Origin: Chloroflexota bacterium
Lineage (GTDB): Bacteria; Chloroflexota; UBA6077; JACCZL01
Direction: 5' to 3'
Length of the DNA: 64,000 nucleotides
Assembly (NCBI GenBank): GCA_030447245.1
Contig: JAUJPG010000005.1
Span: 8,117 to 72,116 of the forward strand
The notes under the pieces were generated by a model. That model had not been told where the DNA came from. It saw only the letters and a list, made by a program, of their open reading frames with translations, and ran no database searches. This document shows, one piece after another, positions 7,057-15,988 of the stretch; positions within the stretch are counted from its first letter, which is position 1; each line of letters starts with the position of its first letter. The translations under genes and the position numbers were made by a program.

Positions 7057-8550
7057 TTATTGGGCGACGATGAGCGCGAGCTCGCCGGGGGCCGGCACCG
7101 GTTGGCCCGGGGGCGGGTGCTGGAGGATAACCGTCCCCGCCCGAGTACCGGGCCACGGCGCCGGGTCGACACGGCCCACCCGCCAGCCGATCTCGCCGAG
7201 AGTCGCGGTGGCCTCCTCCAGCAACTGGCCACGCACATCTGGCACGATCAGGCCAGCGCTAACTGTCACCCGCAGCGGCTGGTCGTCCTCGATGCGCCAG
7301 CCGCCGATCGGTGATTGCTGGACAACTACGCCTGCGTGCGCGCGGTCGCTGGGGCGCTCGCCAACGACTGCCAACTCCATCCCACTCGCCTGTGCCAGCG
7401 CGCGCGCTTCGTCAACGGTTTTCCCGGCCACCTCGGGCACTGTGGGGCGACTCGCGGTTGACCTGACGCCGGAGATGTTCGGGCCGAACATCACGAAGGC
7501 CAGAGCCAGCGCGATGAGCGCGGCGCCCGCTAACACCATCACCCCCAACCCTCGCCGCGCCGCGCGTCGTTCCTCCGCGGCAGCCGGAAACAGTCCGCCC
7601 TCATCCGGGTCGTCGATCGTCAGATTGACCCGCCGCCTCGGATCGATGCCCGCTAGCGCCTGGTCAAACTGGTCAACCATCGCCCATCGGGCGGCGACCG
7701 CGCGCTCGAGGGCGCGGCCGAGCACCGACTCGAGGTCGGGCGGCAGGGTGGGGTCCCAGGAGCCGACCAGTCGTGCGGGCTCGTTGACACGGCGCTCGGC
7801 CGTGGCCAGCGGACTTCCGTCGTTGAACGGCGGGCGCCCGGCGATCGCTTCATACATTAGAACGGCGAGGCCGTAGACGTCCGTGGGCGGGCCGACCTTG
7901 TCGCCCAGCACCTGCTCCGGCGCCAGGTACACGGCCCGCCGGGCGATCGTCTCGCTGGTGACCACGCCGGTGCGGGCGGACACGAACGAGAGTGAGAAAT
8001 CAACCAGCTTGACGCGCAGGCCGGCCTCATCGACCAGCACATTCTCAGGCTTGATGTTGGCGTGAATCACGCCTCGGCTATGGGCGTAACTGAGCGCTGC
8101 CGCGAGCTGGCGGCCAATGAGCATTGCACGCTCCAGCGACAAGCGTCCGTCGCGCTCGAGCAGACCGCGCAGGCTCCGCGATCCGGCCGGCTCGGTGACG
8201 ACGTACGGCCACTCACCCCCGCCGGACACGGGCGCGAAGCCGGCGTCCAGAATGGTCGCGATGTGCGGGTGCTTGAGGCGGCCTGCCTTCGCTGCCTGCT
8301 CCTCGAACCGCGCGCGCGATCGGGCATCCTCGGCAATCGCGGGTGCGAACAGCTTGATCGTCCCCGCGCGGGCGGAACGCACGTCCGTGGCCGCGTAGAC
8401 GGTCGCGCTGCTGCCTTCTCCAAGCCGTCGATCCAATCGGTAGCGATCGGCTATTACGGGCGCCGGGCTTTCGCCGGCTAACCGTCGTCTCCGCCGGACG
8501 GCTATGCGCTGAGTGACCGCCTCACCCTCAGCGGACTTGCTGTCAACCAT
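7057..8550 (-). CDS. PASTA-domain protein kinase homologue, probable pseudokinase
   Basis: 497 residues. Kinase domain at about 36-300, membrane helix at about 335-356, and two PASTA domains at about 368-433 and 434-497. The fold is kinase-like: glycine loop LGEGSSATV, K66 in TIKLF, K167 and N170, and the YLAPEQ region. However, the HRD motif reads H-A-N at 163-165, so the catalytic Asp is Asn, and DFG reads D-F-S at 184-186. PASTA domains bind peptidoglycan fragments outside the cell. A sensor or scaffold acting with the active kinase encoded 44 bases upstream is plausible. GGAGG precedes the ATG. Confidence 0.85.
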   Translation of the reverse strand: MVDSKSAEGEAVTQRIAVRRRRRLAGESPAPVIADRYRLDRRLGEGSSATVYAATDVRSARAGTIKLFAPAIAEDARSRARFEEQAAKAGRLKHPHIATILDAGFAPVSGGGEWPYVVTEPAGSRSLRGLLERDGRLSLERAMLIGRQLAAALSYAHSRGVIHANIKPENVLVDEAGLRVKLVDFSLSFVSARTGVVTSETIARRAVYLAPEQVLGDKVGPPTDVYGLAVLMYEAIAGRPPFNDGSPLATAERRVNEPARLVGSWDPTLPPDLESVLGRALERAVAARWAMVDQFDQALAGIDPRRRVNLTIDDPDEGGLFPAAAEERRAARRGLGVMVLAGAALIALALAFVMFGPNISGVRSTASRPTVPEVAGKTVDEARALAQASGMELAVVGERPSDRAHAGVVVQQSPIGGWRIEDDQPLRVTVSAGLIVPDVRGQLLEEATATLGEIGWRVGRVDPAPWPGTRAGTVILQHPPPGQPVPAPGELALIVAQ

Positions 8551-8594
8551 GGGGCCTCCGAGTGGGCAGTCGACCGCTCCCCGTGTCCGACCGC

Positions 8595-9950
8595 CTAATC
8601 GTCATCGTCGTCGTCTCGCTCGCGCCGTCGGTCTGGCTCGCGGCGACGATCGTCGTTGGATGGGCGAGTCTTCGACGCCTTCGGCGGAGTTGGTTTGGCG
8701 AGTGGCTGGTGAGGAGCAACCGCTGGCTGAACAGCGGGCGGTGGGGGAATGGAGGTGTCCTCGCGAATGGGCGGAGTCGGCGGCGGCGAGGTCGGTGGTT
8801 CCTGGGTCGGCGGCTGTGGGTTCGACGGCTGTGGAGTCGGCGGTTCCGGGGTCGGCGGCTGTAGGGTGGGCAGGGTCGGAGCCTGGGTCTCGGATGCAAC
8901 CTGCAAACGGGCGGCGATTGCCCCCGCGCCAAGCACTCCTGCCAGCGCAAGTACCGCTAGCAGCACGCCTGGTCGGGACCGAGCACCGTGCAGTCCGGCA
9001 ATGACACCAGTGTGCGCATTTGGGGCGGTGGTCCGACCCCCGAGACCGCTTGCACTGAGTGCGGGCCCCAGGCGGACCCCGCCCGTGGTCCCCTGTGCCG
9101 AGCTGCCTACCGACTCTCGCAGCGCATCGCGGAACGCCGCCGCCGTGGAGTAACGCGCGGACGGTTCCCGCGCGAGCGCGGTAAAGACGACGCGCTCGAG
9201 GCCTGGCCCAATGCTCGGATCGAGCGAGCGGGGCGACGGCGGGTCGCAGACGAGCCGCTGAGAGATGATGGCGACGACGTTCGGCCCGTCGAATGGCGGC
9301 CGTCCAGTGAGCATCTCGAACAGCACCGCCCCGAGCGCGTACACGTCTGTCCGACCATCGATCGGCTTGCCCTCAGCTTGCTCGGGCGCCATGTACGGCG
9401 CGGAGCCCTTGATCTCCGAACTGGACGCGCTATTCGTGGAGCTCACCGCCCGTGCGATCCCAAAGTCGATCAACTTTGGCGCGCCATCCGGGCCGACGAC
9501 AACGTTGTGCGGTTTGACGTCGCAGTGGACGACGTTGTGGCGATGCGCGTAGTCGAGAGCATCCGCCAGTCCAGCGGCGAGCGCCACGGCATTCGCGACA
9601 GGTAACGCCTTTCGCTCGTCCAGCAACTCGCGGAGTGTGCGGCCAGACACGAGCTCCATCACGATGAAGGCGGTGCCAGCGTCTACGCCCGTGTCGAAAA
9701 TGCGAGCGATGCCGGGGTGGGCCAGGTGAGCGGCCGCGGACGCCTCGGCTAGGCCAACCTGCCCAGGATCTGCCCTACCGGTTGACGGTTCGTCCAGCAG
9801 TTTGACCGCCACCTGCCGGTCGAGCACGTCATCATGGGCGTGGTACACGCGGCCCATGCCACCACGGCCGATCTGCTCGACCAGCCGGTAGCGACCGGCG
9901 AGCAGGATCGCGGGCCGTTGTCGCTGACCAATCTGGTCGCCGAGAGCCAC
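8595..9950 (-). CDS. Membrane Ser/Thr protein kinase (PknB-like)
   Basis: 451 residues from the GTG at 9950. The catalytic set is complete: IGRGGMGRV loop, K50, H-C-D at 142-144, K146, N149 and DFG at 162-164. A membrane helix lies near 320-340. The extracellular part is a low-complexity Pro/Thr/Gln repeat ending in Arg-rich and poly-Asp runs, with no PASTA domain. No Shine-Dalgarno sequence is visible, but CATAAT ends six bases before the GTG, so the mRNA may be leaderless. An in-frame start at 10055 would add 35 unconvincing residues. The pseudokinase gene follows on the same strand and is probably co-transcribed. Confidence 0.85.
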   Translation of the reverse strand: MALGDQIGQRQRPAILLAGRYRLVEQIGRGGMGRVYHAHDDVLDRQVAVKLLDEPSTGRADPGQVGLAEASAAAHLAHPGIARIFDTGVDAGTAFIVMELVSGRTLRELLDERKALPVANAVALAAGLADALDYAHRHNVVHCDVKPHNVVVGPDGAPKLIDFGIARAVSSTNSASSSEIKGSAPYMAPEQAEGKPIDGRTDVYALGAVLFEMLTGRPPFDGPNVVAIISQRLVCDPPSPRSLDPSIGPGLERVVFTALAREPSARYSTAAAFRDALRESVGSSAQGTTGGVRLGPALSASGLGGRTTAPNAHTGVIAGLHGARSRPGVLLAVLALAGVLGAGAIAARLQVASETQAPTLPTLQPPTPEPPTPQPSNPQPPTQEPPTSPPPTPPIREDTSIPPPPAVQPAVAPHQPLAKPTPPKASKTRPSNDDRRREPDRRRERDDDDDD

Positions 9951-10023
9951 ATCCCCATTATGGCAAGAGGTCTGCCACGCTAGCGACGACGAGCGACCGA
10001 CAGACCGGTGGGACGGGTCGCGA

Positions 10024-10059
10024 CGCGGTGGGGCGGCCACGGACGACCACCCCACCGCG
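10024..10059 (-). terminator. Strong hairpin after yceI
   Basis: CGCGGTGGGG (10024-10033) and CCCCACCGCG (10050-10059) form a perfect 10-pair stem just downstream of the yceI stop on the minus strand. No clear T-run follows. It probably ends the marR-yceI transcript before the kinase genes. Confidence 0.5.
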
Positions 10060-10091
10060 CACGGCCTAAGCCCACGCGTCGAGCAGGTGAG

Positions 10092-10652
10092 CTAGTCTTC
10101 CTGGCGAACGGCCTCGATCTCGAGGGTGATCTTGACGTCGTCGCCCACGACCATCCCGCCCGTTTCGAGAGCCATGTTCCAGGTCAGGCCGAACTCCTTG
10201 CGGTTGATCCTGGTGGACGCGGAGAATGCAGACCGCACCCCACCCCATGGATCGCCGGTCGTCCCTTCATGCGTCGCGTCCAGCACGACCTGGCGCGTCA
10301 CGTCGCGGATGGTCAGATCACCGATGACGCGGAAGCTGTCATCGCCGAGCGACTCGACGCGCGTGCTAATGAACCGGATCGTCGGGTAGGTCGCCACGTC
10401 GAAGAAGTCGGCCGAGCGCAGATGCTCGTCGCGCTTCGCGTCGTGGGTCTCGATGCTCGCCGCATCGATCACAACATCCACCGACGAGCGAGTCACGTCG
10501 GCCGGGTCCATAACGATCGTGCCACTGACTCTGGCAAAGCGGCCTTTGGTGGTGGTGATGACCAGGTGCTTGATGGCAAACTCGACGAGCGAGTGCGAGG
10601 CGTCAATCGCCCAGGTGGTGCGAGTGCGCTCCGGCGCGAAAATGGTGCTCAT
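10092..10652 (-). CDS. YceI-family lipid-binding protein
   Basis: 186 residues covering the whole YceI lipocalin-like barrel: TWAIDASHSLVEFAIKHL at the start, SVDVVIDAASIETHDAKRDEHLRSADFF in the middle, and NRKEFGLTWN near the end. YceI proteins bind isoprenoid or other amphiphilic ligands. No signal peptide is present, so this copy would be cytoplasmic. GGAGAG precedes the ATG. The gene lies 51 bases after marR on the same strand and is likely co-transcribed under MarR control. Confidence 0.92.
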   Translation of the reverse strand: MSTIFAPERTRTTWAIDASHSLVEFAIKHLVITTTKGRFARVSGTIVMDPADVTRSSVDVVIDAASIETHDAKRDEHLRSADFFDVATYPTIRFISTRVESLGDDSFRVIGDLTIRDVTRQVVLDATHEGTTGDPWGGVRSAFSASTRINRKEFGLTWNMALETGGMVVGDDVKITLEIEAVRQED

Positions 10653-10703
10653 GTGATTCTCTCCGTTAAGGACTAAACTGTGTGCGCAAAAGAAAACCGC
10701 ACG

Positions 10704-11186
10704 TCATCCTGGCGTGCGAGGTGCCCCGGCCCAGCCTAGCTCCAGGGCGTGGTCCAGCTTCCGGAGCAATCCCAACAGCTGGACCTGCTCCGCGGGTGTC
10801 AGCGTCGAGAACAGCTCGGCGATTCGTCCTTCGTGTGCTGGTACGACCTGCTCGCGGAGCCGTCGCCCGGCGGGTGTCAGGAACAGGTGGTTGGCCCGCC
10901 CGCGCTGCCGTCGTTCAACCAGCCCGGCCTGCTCCATGCGGTCGAGCAGCTGGCAGACGTTACTCTTGGTCACTAACAGCGCATTTGCAACCTCCTGCTG
11001 GGTACTGCCCTCAGCGGCCCCGACGTGGATGAGCACGTCAAGCTGGCCCAGGCTCAGCCCGCGGCCACGAACCTCGTCCGTCGCGGCCTGCTCCACCTTG
11101 GTGAAGACTCGGGCCAACCGTAGCCACGCGAGCACCGCTGTCGGCAAGCGAGGGCGGCGAGTTGACGGGCTAGTGGGAGCATTCAT
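10704..11186 (-). CDS. MarR-family transcriptional regulator
   Basis: 160 residues with a winged-helix core: LSLGQLDVLIHVGAAEGSTQQEVANAL, then the recognition region LLVTKSNVCQLLDRMEQAGLVERR and a wing GRANHLFLTPAGRRL. MarR proteins are dimeric repressors released by small ligands or oxidants. The start codon lies inside a perfect inverted repeat (11185-11204), indicating autorepression. The downstream gene is yceI, the probable co-regulated target. Confidence 0.92.
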   Translation of the reverse strand: MNAPTSPSTRRPRLPTAVLAWLRLARVFTKVEQAATDEVRGRGLSLGQLDVLIHVGAAEGSTQQEVANALLVTKSNVCQLLDRMEQAGLVERRQRGRANHLFLTPAGRRLREQVVPAHEGRIAELFSTLTPAEQVQLLGLLRKLDHALELGWAGAPRTPG

Positions 11187-11204
11187 AGTTCAGTTGTGAA
11201 CTAT
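11185..11204. promoter_or_regulatory. MarR operator overlapping promoter and start codon
   Basis: ATAGTTCA-gttg-TGAACTAT is a perfect 8-base inverted repeat with a 4-base spacer. On the minus strand TATAGT within it can serve as the -10 box of marR, and its edge includes the first bases of the marR ATG. Bound MarR would block transcription of its own operon. Confidence 0.8.
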
Positions 11205-11334
11205 AACCATCGGGCGGGAAGAATATTCCGGAGCCCGATCATTCCGCGCCCCAGCCGTGATGCGGGAGCGTCACTGGCCCACCCAGTACGCGGACTGCGA
11301 CCATGCCGACGACCCCAGGGTCGGGCGCGGCGAG

Positions 11335-12344
11335 ATGGTGAGGTGCACGGTGGCAGGGAGCTCGACGTCCGTGTCGATCCGAGCCGGAATCGGAGCCGCT
11401 GGGCTCGCGCTTACGGCTTGGGTCGGGCCTGCGCTTGCCCACGAGGGCGAGCCGCCCGCGCCGCACGATCTCTGGACGGCCTGGACCGCGGAGCCAACGA
11501 TCCTGCTCAGCCTCGTGCTCGCCGCCTGGGCCTACGGCCGCGGAGGCCGCGCGCTCTGGCGTCGGGCCGGGCGAGGACGTGGGGTGCGGACCTGGCACGT
11601 GGCCGCCTTCGCGAGCGGGCTCGTCGCCATCTTCATCGCCCTCGTTTCACCGCTCGACGCGCTGAGCTCGGCGCTGCTCTCGGCGCACTTGGCCCAGCAC
11701 CTGCTGCTGATGCTGGTCGCCACCCCACTGCTGGTACTCGATGCACCGCTCGTCCCGCTACTCTGGGCCGCTCCAGAGCCGCGTCGGCGAGCCATCGGAA
11801 TCTGGTGAAACCACGCCCGGGTCGCTCGCACCGGCTGGCACGTGTTGAGTCAGCCGCTCGTCGTGTGGACCCTCAACGCGGCAGTCGTCTGGATCTGGCA
11901 CTTGCCGACGTTGTACTAAGCAGTCCCGCGGGTCGGGCTGATCCACGCGGTCGAGCACGCGACCTTCATGGGCACGGCGCTACTCTTCTGGTGGACGGTG
12001 GTGAGGTGCGGGGCGCGCGGCCGGCTCGAGTATGGGTCAGGCATCCTGTACGTGTTCGGGGCGGGGATGCAGTGCGGCGTGCTCGGGGCGCTGATCACGC
12101 TCAGCGATTCGCTCTGGTACGCGGCGTACGCGTTGACGACCACCGCGTGGAGCATGACTCCAATCGACGACCAACGGCTGGAGGGCGTGCTGATGTGGAT
12201 CCCGGCCGGCCTGCTCTGTACCTGGCCGCGGGTGTGATCCTCTTCGGGCAATGGGTCAGCGCGGAGGGAGGCGCCAATCCCCGTCGTGGCCATGAGCGGG
12301 CAGCCTCGCATCCGCACCCCGGCTCTCCCGGGAGGCCACGCTAA
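11335..12344 (+). pseudogene. ctaG: CtaG-type cytochrome c oxidase assembly protein with two stops and a frameshift
   Basis: The translation is clearly caa3-type CtaG: a signal peptide ending near ALAHEGE, then membrane helices with SPLDALSSALLSAHLAQHLLLM, LNAAVVWIWHLPTLY, HAVEHATFMGTALLFWW and TAWSMTPIDDQRLEGVLMW. It is interrupted by TGA at 11806-11808, where the family would read Trp-Trp, and by TAA at 11917-11919, where Glu or Asp is expected. A shift near 12220 moves the tail YLAAGVILFGQWV into another frame ending at 12344. CtaG helps insert copper into the oxidase. It sits directly before ctaC. Both substitutions are single-base changes. Confidence 0.75.
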
Positions 12345-12383
12345 GGACCGGCATCGACGCCAATGTACGTGAGCCGCGGACCC

Positions 12384-12392
12384 TGCTACACT
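12384..12392 (+). promoter_or_regulatory. Extended -10 promoter element before ctaC
   Basis: TGC-TACACT at 12384-12392 is an extended -10 element. The -35 hexamer is weak. The same GCTACACTAG context recurs before the cupin gene at 37504-37512. It lies about 55 bases upstream of the ctaC ATG. Confidence 0.4.
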
Positions 12393-12446
12393 AGGGCGCC
12401 GCTGAGCTGCCGTGTGGACCGGGTGATGTCGGCGCCAACGTAGGGC

Positions 12447-13457
12447 ATGCGACTTACTGCATCCAAGAGGTCTCGCTGGGTCCGCGCGCTGTGGCTCGTC
12501 GCCCTGACCGGCTGTGGCGCGCCACTCGACAGCTTCAACACGGTCACGCCACGCGGCGACGCAGTGTCCGCGTATTTTACGCTCGTCTTGCTGCCCTCAT
12601 TCCTCGTGCTGGCGCTCGTCGGGGGCGCACTCGCCTACGTGCTGGTCCGCTACCGCGATCGTGGCCTGCGCGACGTGCCAGAGCCGGCACAGATCCATGG
12701 TCACACCAGGCTCGAGATCGCCTGGACCATCGCTCCAGTCATCTTGCTCACCGTACTGTTCGGGCTGGCGTTCCAGACGATGCGGACGGTTGAGGCCGAC
12801 AGTCCAGCTGACGCTCTAACCATTCGAGTCATCGGGCACCAGTGGTGGTGGGAGTACGAGTACGCCATGCCGGGCTTTGTTACCGCCAACGAGGTCCATC
12901 TACCGGTCGGGCGGCCAGTCCGTTTTGTTGTCGGCAGCGCGGACGTGGTGCACAGCTTCTGGCTGCCACAGCTCGGCTGGAAGAAGGACGCAATCCCGGG
13001 CAAGTGGAACGACATCAACGCCGAATTCACCGAGCCCGGCATCTATGACGGCTGGTGTACGGAGTTCTGTGGAACCCAACATGCCTGGATGCGAGTCCGC
13101 GTCTTCGCCGACTCGCCAGAGCAGTTTGACGCCTGGCTTCACCAGCAGCAGGCTCCGGCGGCGCCCGCCGCTCAGCCCACCGCGCTCCGTGGGCAGCAGA
13201 TCTTCCTCCAGAACACCTGTGTGAACTGCCACGCGGTCCGCGGAACCGTCGCTCAGGCGCGCGTGGGCCCGGACCTCACCCACTTTGGAGCGAGGACGAC
13301 GATCGGCGCCGGTGTCGTCGCCAATACACCCGATCACCTGCGTCACTGGCTGCGTGAGGTCCAGGCGGTCAAACCAGGGGCGCTCATGCCAAACTACACG
13401 GCGTTGTCGGACGAGGAGATCGCATCGCTCGCGGAGTACCTGATGGGGCTCGAGTAA
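12447..13457 (+). CDS. ctaC: Cytochrome c oxidase subunit II with fused cytochrome c
   Basis: 336 residues. A lipobox-like LVALTGC lies near residue 23, two membrane helices at about 40-65 and 85-110, and the cupredoxin domain at about 120-225. The CuA ligands are present: His in DVVHSFWLP and C-x3-C-x3-H-x2-M in CTEFCGTQHAWM. A C-terminal cytochrome c (about 245-336) has CVNCH and an axial Met in GALMPNY. This is the caa3 type, where the tethered cytochrome delivers electrons to CuA. It is first of five tightly spaced genes. No strong Shine-Dalgarno sequence is visible. Confidence 0.95.
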   Translation: MRLTASKRSRWVRALWLVALTGCGAPLDSFNTVTPRGDAVSAYFTLVLLPSFLVLALVGGALAYVLVRYRDRGLRDVPEPAQIHGHTRLEIAWTIAPVILLTVLFGLAFQTMRTVEADSPADALTIRVIGHQWWWEYEYAMPGFVTANEVHLPVGRPVRFVVGSADVVHSFWLPQLGWKKDAIPGKWNDINAEFTEPGIYDGWCTEFCGTQHAWMRVRVFADSPEQFDAWLHQQQAPAAPAAQPTALRGQQIFLQNTCVNCHAVRGTVAQARVGPDLTHFGARTTIGAGVVANTPDHLRHWLREVQAVKPGALMPNYTALSDEEIASLAEYLMGLE

Positions 13458-13475
13458 CGTGAGGCGAACGTAACG

Positions 13476-15764
13476 ATGGCGACGATCGCCGAACGACCCC
13501 CTCGGACAATGGCGCCGCCGCGCGCCGGCGAGACCGTGCTGGCCTGGATGACGACGGTCGATCACAAGAGGATCGGCATCATGTACCTGGCTACCGGCAC
13601 CATCTTTCTGGCCATCGCGGGCCTTGAAGCCCTGCTGATGCGCATCCAGTTGAGTGTGCCGCGCGGAGAGTTCCTGTCGCCGGGTGTCTACAACTCGTTG
13701 TTCACCATGCACGGCACGACAATGATCTTCCTGGTCGGCATGCCGCTCGTGTTTGGCTTCGCCAACTACTTCGTGCCGCTCCAGATCGGCGCGGCTGACA
13801 TGGTCTTCCCAAAGTTGAACGCGCTGAGCTTCTGGCTGCTGCTGTTCGGGGCGTTGCTGCTGAACTTCAGCTTCCTGGTGGGAAAAGTCCCCGACGTCGG
13901 CTGGTTCGCGTATGCGCCGCTGACCGAGCGCCCGTTCTCGCTGAGCAACGGTGTCGACTACTGGATCCTCGGCGTGATGGTGACCGGCGTGGGCTCGATC
14001 ATGACCGCCTTCAACCTGCTGGCGACGGTCATCAAGCTGCGTGCTCCGGGCATGACCCCCTTCCGCATTCCGATCTTCACCTGGATGCTGTGCGTCGTCG
14101 CGGTGCTCGTCCTGTACGCCCTCCCGAGCCTGGCGGCGGCGCAGGTGATGCTGCTATTCGATCGTCACCTCGGGACCCACTTCTTCAACGTCGCGGGCGG
14201 CGGCGACGCGGTCTTCTGGCAGCACCTGTTCTGGTTCTTCGGGCATCCTGAGGTCTACATCCTGGCGCTCCCGGCCTTTGGCATCATGTCCGAGGTCGTT
14301 CCGGTCTTCTCGCGGAAGCCAATCTTCGGGTACCCGTTCGTGGTCCTCTCCGGCTGGGTGATCGCCTTCTACAGCATGCTCGTCTGGGCCCACCACATGT
14401 TCTCGGTGGGGCTGGGCTTCATTCCAGACACGTTCTTCGGGGTCACGAGCGCGATCATCGCGATCCCCACCGGGGTGAAAGTCCTGAGCTGGCTGGCGAC
14501 GATGTGGGGCGGGCGGATTCGCTTCACCACGGCGATGCTGTTCGCCTGCGCACTCATCGTGACTTTCGTGATGGGCGGGATCACCGGGGTGCACTTCGCG
14601 CTCGTCCCGATCGACTGGCAGACAACTGATACCTACTACGTGGTCGGTCACTTCCACTACGTCCTGTTCGGCGGCACCATGTTCGGCCTGCTGGCCGGCA
14701 TCTATTACTGGTATCCAAAGATCACCGGCCGGCTCCTCGACGAGCGTCTCGGCAGATGGCACTTCTGGGGGACGCTGATCGGCGTTCACCTGACCTTCCT
14801 GCCGATGCACTTCCTCGGGCTGATGGGGATGCCCCGTCGGATCTACACCTACCCGGCCCTGCCAGGCTGGATGGAGCTCAACATCTTGATCACCATCGGC
14901 GGGTTTCTCACCGCCGCGGCGACGCTCGTCTTCGCCTGGAACCTGGTGATCAGCTTCGCGCGCGGCCGTCCAGCGGGTGACAATCCCTGGGACGCCTGGA
15001 CGCTCGAATGGGCAACCAGCTCGCCGCCGCCTCCCGAGAACTTCGCCCTCCACGGCGCGGCGCTGCCGCCGATCCGCAGCCCCCGGCCGCTGTATGACTC
15101 GACCCATCCCGGCCAACCCCACGGCGATGCCGGCCTGGGTGCGGCCGGGCGAGCCGGTCGGCCGGAGGCACTGGAGGAAGCTCCGCGGGGCGGAGCAAGG
15201 TTCCTCAGCCGCACGTCGACGCCGGTTCTCGGGACGCTGCTGTTCGTGTCCTCGGAGGTGTTCTTCTTCGGCTCGCTGATCGTTGCCTTCATCCTGTACC
15301 GTACGCGCGACCCGCTCGGCCCCGGGCCGCACGACCTGGACGTCGCCACGACGGCGCTGTTCAGCATCGCGCTGTTTGCGAGCAGCGCCACGATCTTGAT
15401 GGCAGAGCGACGGCTGCATCGAGGCGACCAGGCCGGCTTCCAGCAATGGTGGCTCGCGACGATCGTTCTGGGGGCGATCTTCATCGGCGGTCAGCTCTGG
15501 GAGTACGCGACGTTGTACGGCGAAGGGATCACGATCGGGCGAAACGTGTTCACGTCGGCCTTCTACACCCTGACCGGCTTCCACGGCTTTCACGTCATCC
15601 TGGGGCTGATCGCCCTGGCGGTCATCGCTCGGCTGGCGTTGGCCGGCGACTTTCGCGACGGCCGCCACGAGGGGGCCGTCGCCGGCGTGGCGGTCTACTG
15701 GCACTTCGTCGACGCGGTCTGGGTGGTGGTCTTCTCCGTCGTCTATCTCTGGGCACTGCTGTGA
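13476..15764 (+). CDS. ctaD: Cytochrome c oxidase subunits I and III, fused
   Basis: 762 residues. Subunit I covers about 1-540, with haem and CuB ligands in TMHGTTMIF, GHPEVYILALPAFG, HHMFSVG and HFHYVLFGG. The Glu of GHPEV and the Asp/Asn of ADMVFPKLN mark an A1-type proton-pumping enzyme. After a linker, subunit III runs from about 570 to 762 (TLLFVSSEVFFFGSLIVAF, TGFHGFHVILGL, WHFVDAVWVVVF). Fused I-III proteins are known in several bacteria. It lies 18 bases after ctaC and forms the catalytic core of the terminal oxidase. Confidence 0.95.
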   Translation: MATIAERPPRTMAPPRAGETVLAWMTTVDHKRIGIMYLATGTIFLAIAGLEALLMRIQLSVPRGEFLSPGVYNSLFTMHGTTMIFLVGMPLVFGFANYFVPLQIGAADMVFPKLNALSFWLLLFGALLLNFSFLVGKVPDVGWFAYAPLTERPFSLSNGVDYWILGVMVTGVGSIMTAFNLLATVIKLRAPGMTPFRIPIFTWMLCVVAVLVLYALPSLAAAQVMLLFDRHLGTHFFNVAGGGDAVFWQHLFWFFGHPEVYILALPAFGIMSEVVPVFSRKPIFGYPFVVLSGWVIAFYSMLVWAHHMFSVGLGFIPDTFFGVTSAIIAIPTGVKVLSWLATMWGGRIRFTTAMLFACALIVTFVMGGITGVHFALVPIDWQTTDTYYVVGHFHYVLFGGTMFGLLAGIYYWYPKITGRLLDERLGRWHFWGTLIGVHLTFLPMHFLGLMGMPRRIYTYPALPGWMELNILITIGGFLTAAATLVFAWNLVISFARGRPAGDNPWDAWTLEWATSSPPPPENFALHGAALPPIRSPRPLYDSTHPGQPHGDAGLGAAGRAGRPEALEEAPRGGARFLSRTSTPVLGTLLFVSSEVFFFGSLIVAFILYRTRDPLGPGPHDLDVATTALFSIALFASSATILMAERRLHRGDQAGFQQWWLATIVLGAIFIGGQLWEYATLYGEGITIGRNVFTSAFYTLTGFHGFHVILGLIALAVIARLALAGDFRDGRHEGAVAGVAVYWHFVDAVWVVVFSVVYLWALL

Positions 15765-15784
15765 CGGGGTATAGGTGATGCGCG

Positions 15785-15988
15785 ATGCATGACGAGCACT
15801 CGCCGGATCGGGCGCCTGAGGCGGGGAACGTCCACCTCCCGGCCCCGTCGGTCTGGCCAGTCGTCTGCGCGGCCGGCATCACGCTGGTGGCCTTTGGGGT
15901 GGTCACACACCTCGCGTTTAGTGTCTTCGGCCTGCTGCTGACCGTGCGGGCGCTGGGGGGCTGGATCGAGGAGATGCGGTATGAGTGA
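15785..15988 (+). CDS. Small subunit IV-like oxidase protein
   Basis: 67 residues with two hydrophobic segments (about 24-42 and 44-58) and an acidic C-terminus. Its size and position, directly after the oxidase core, match the small subunit IV-type proteins of caa3 operons. Sequence signature is weak, so the assignment rests mainly on context. Its last 8 bases overlap the Rieske gene start, indicating coupled translation. Confidence 0.65.
   Translation: MHDEHSPDRAPEAGNVHLPAPSVWPVVCAAGITLVAFGVVTHLAFSVFGLLLTVRALGGWIEEMRYE

Noticed and set aside
11806..11919. Stop-codon recoding (TGA as Trp) in ctaG
   Set aside because: TGA ends many other genes in the window and a TAA also interrupts the gene, so recoding does not explain it.
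14154..15704. A 516-codon open frame on the minus strand opposite the oxidase I-III gene
   Set aside because: It is antisense to a strongly conserved gene and is a by-product of high G+C codon use; the translation has no recognisable domain.
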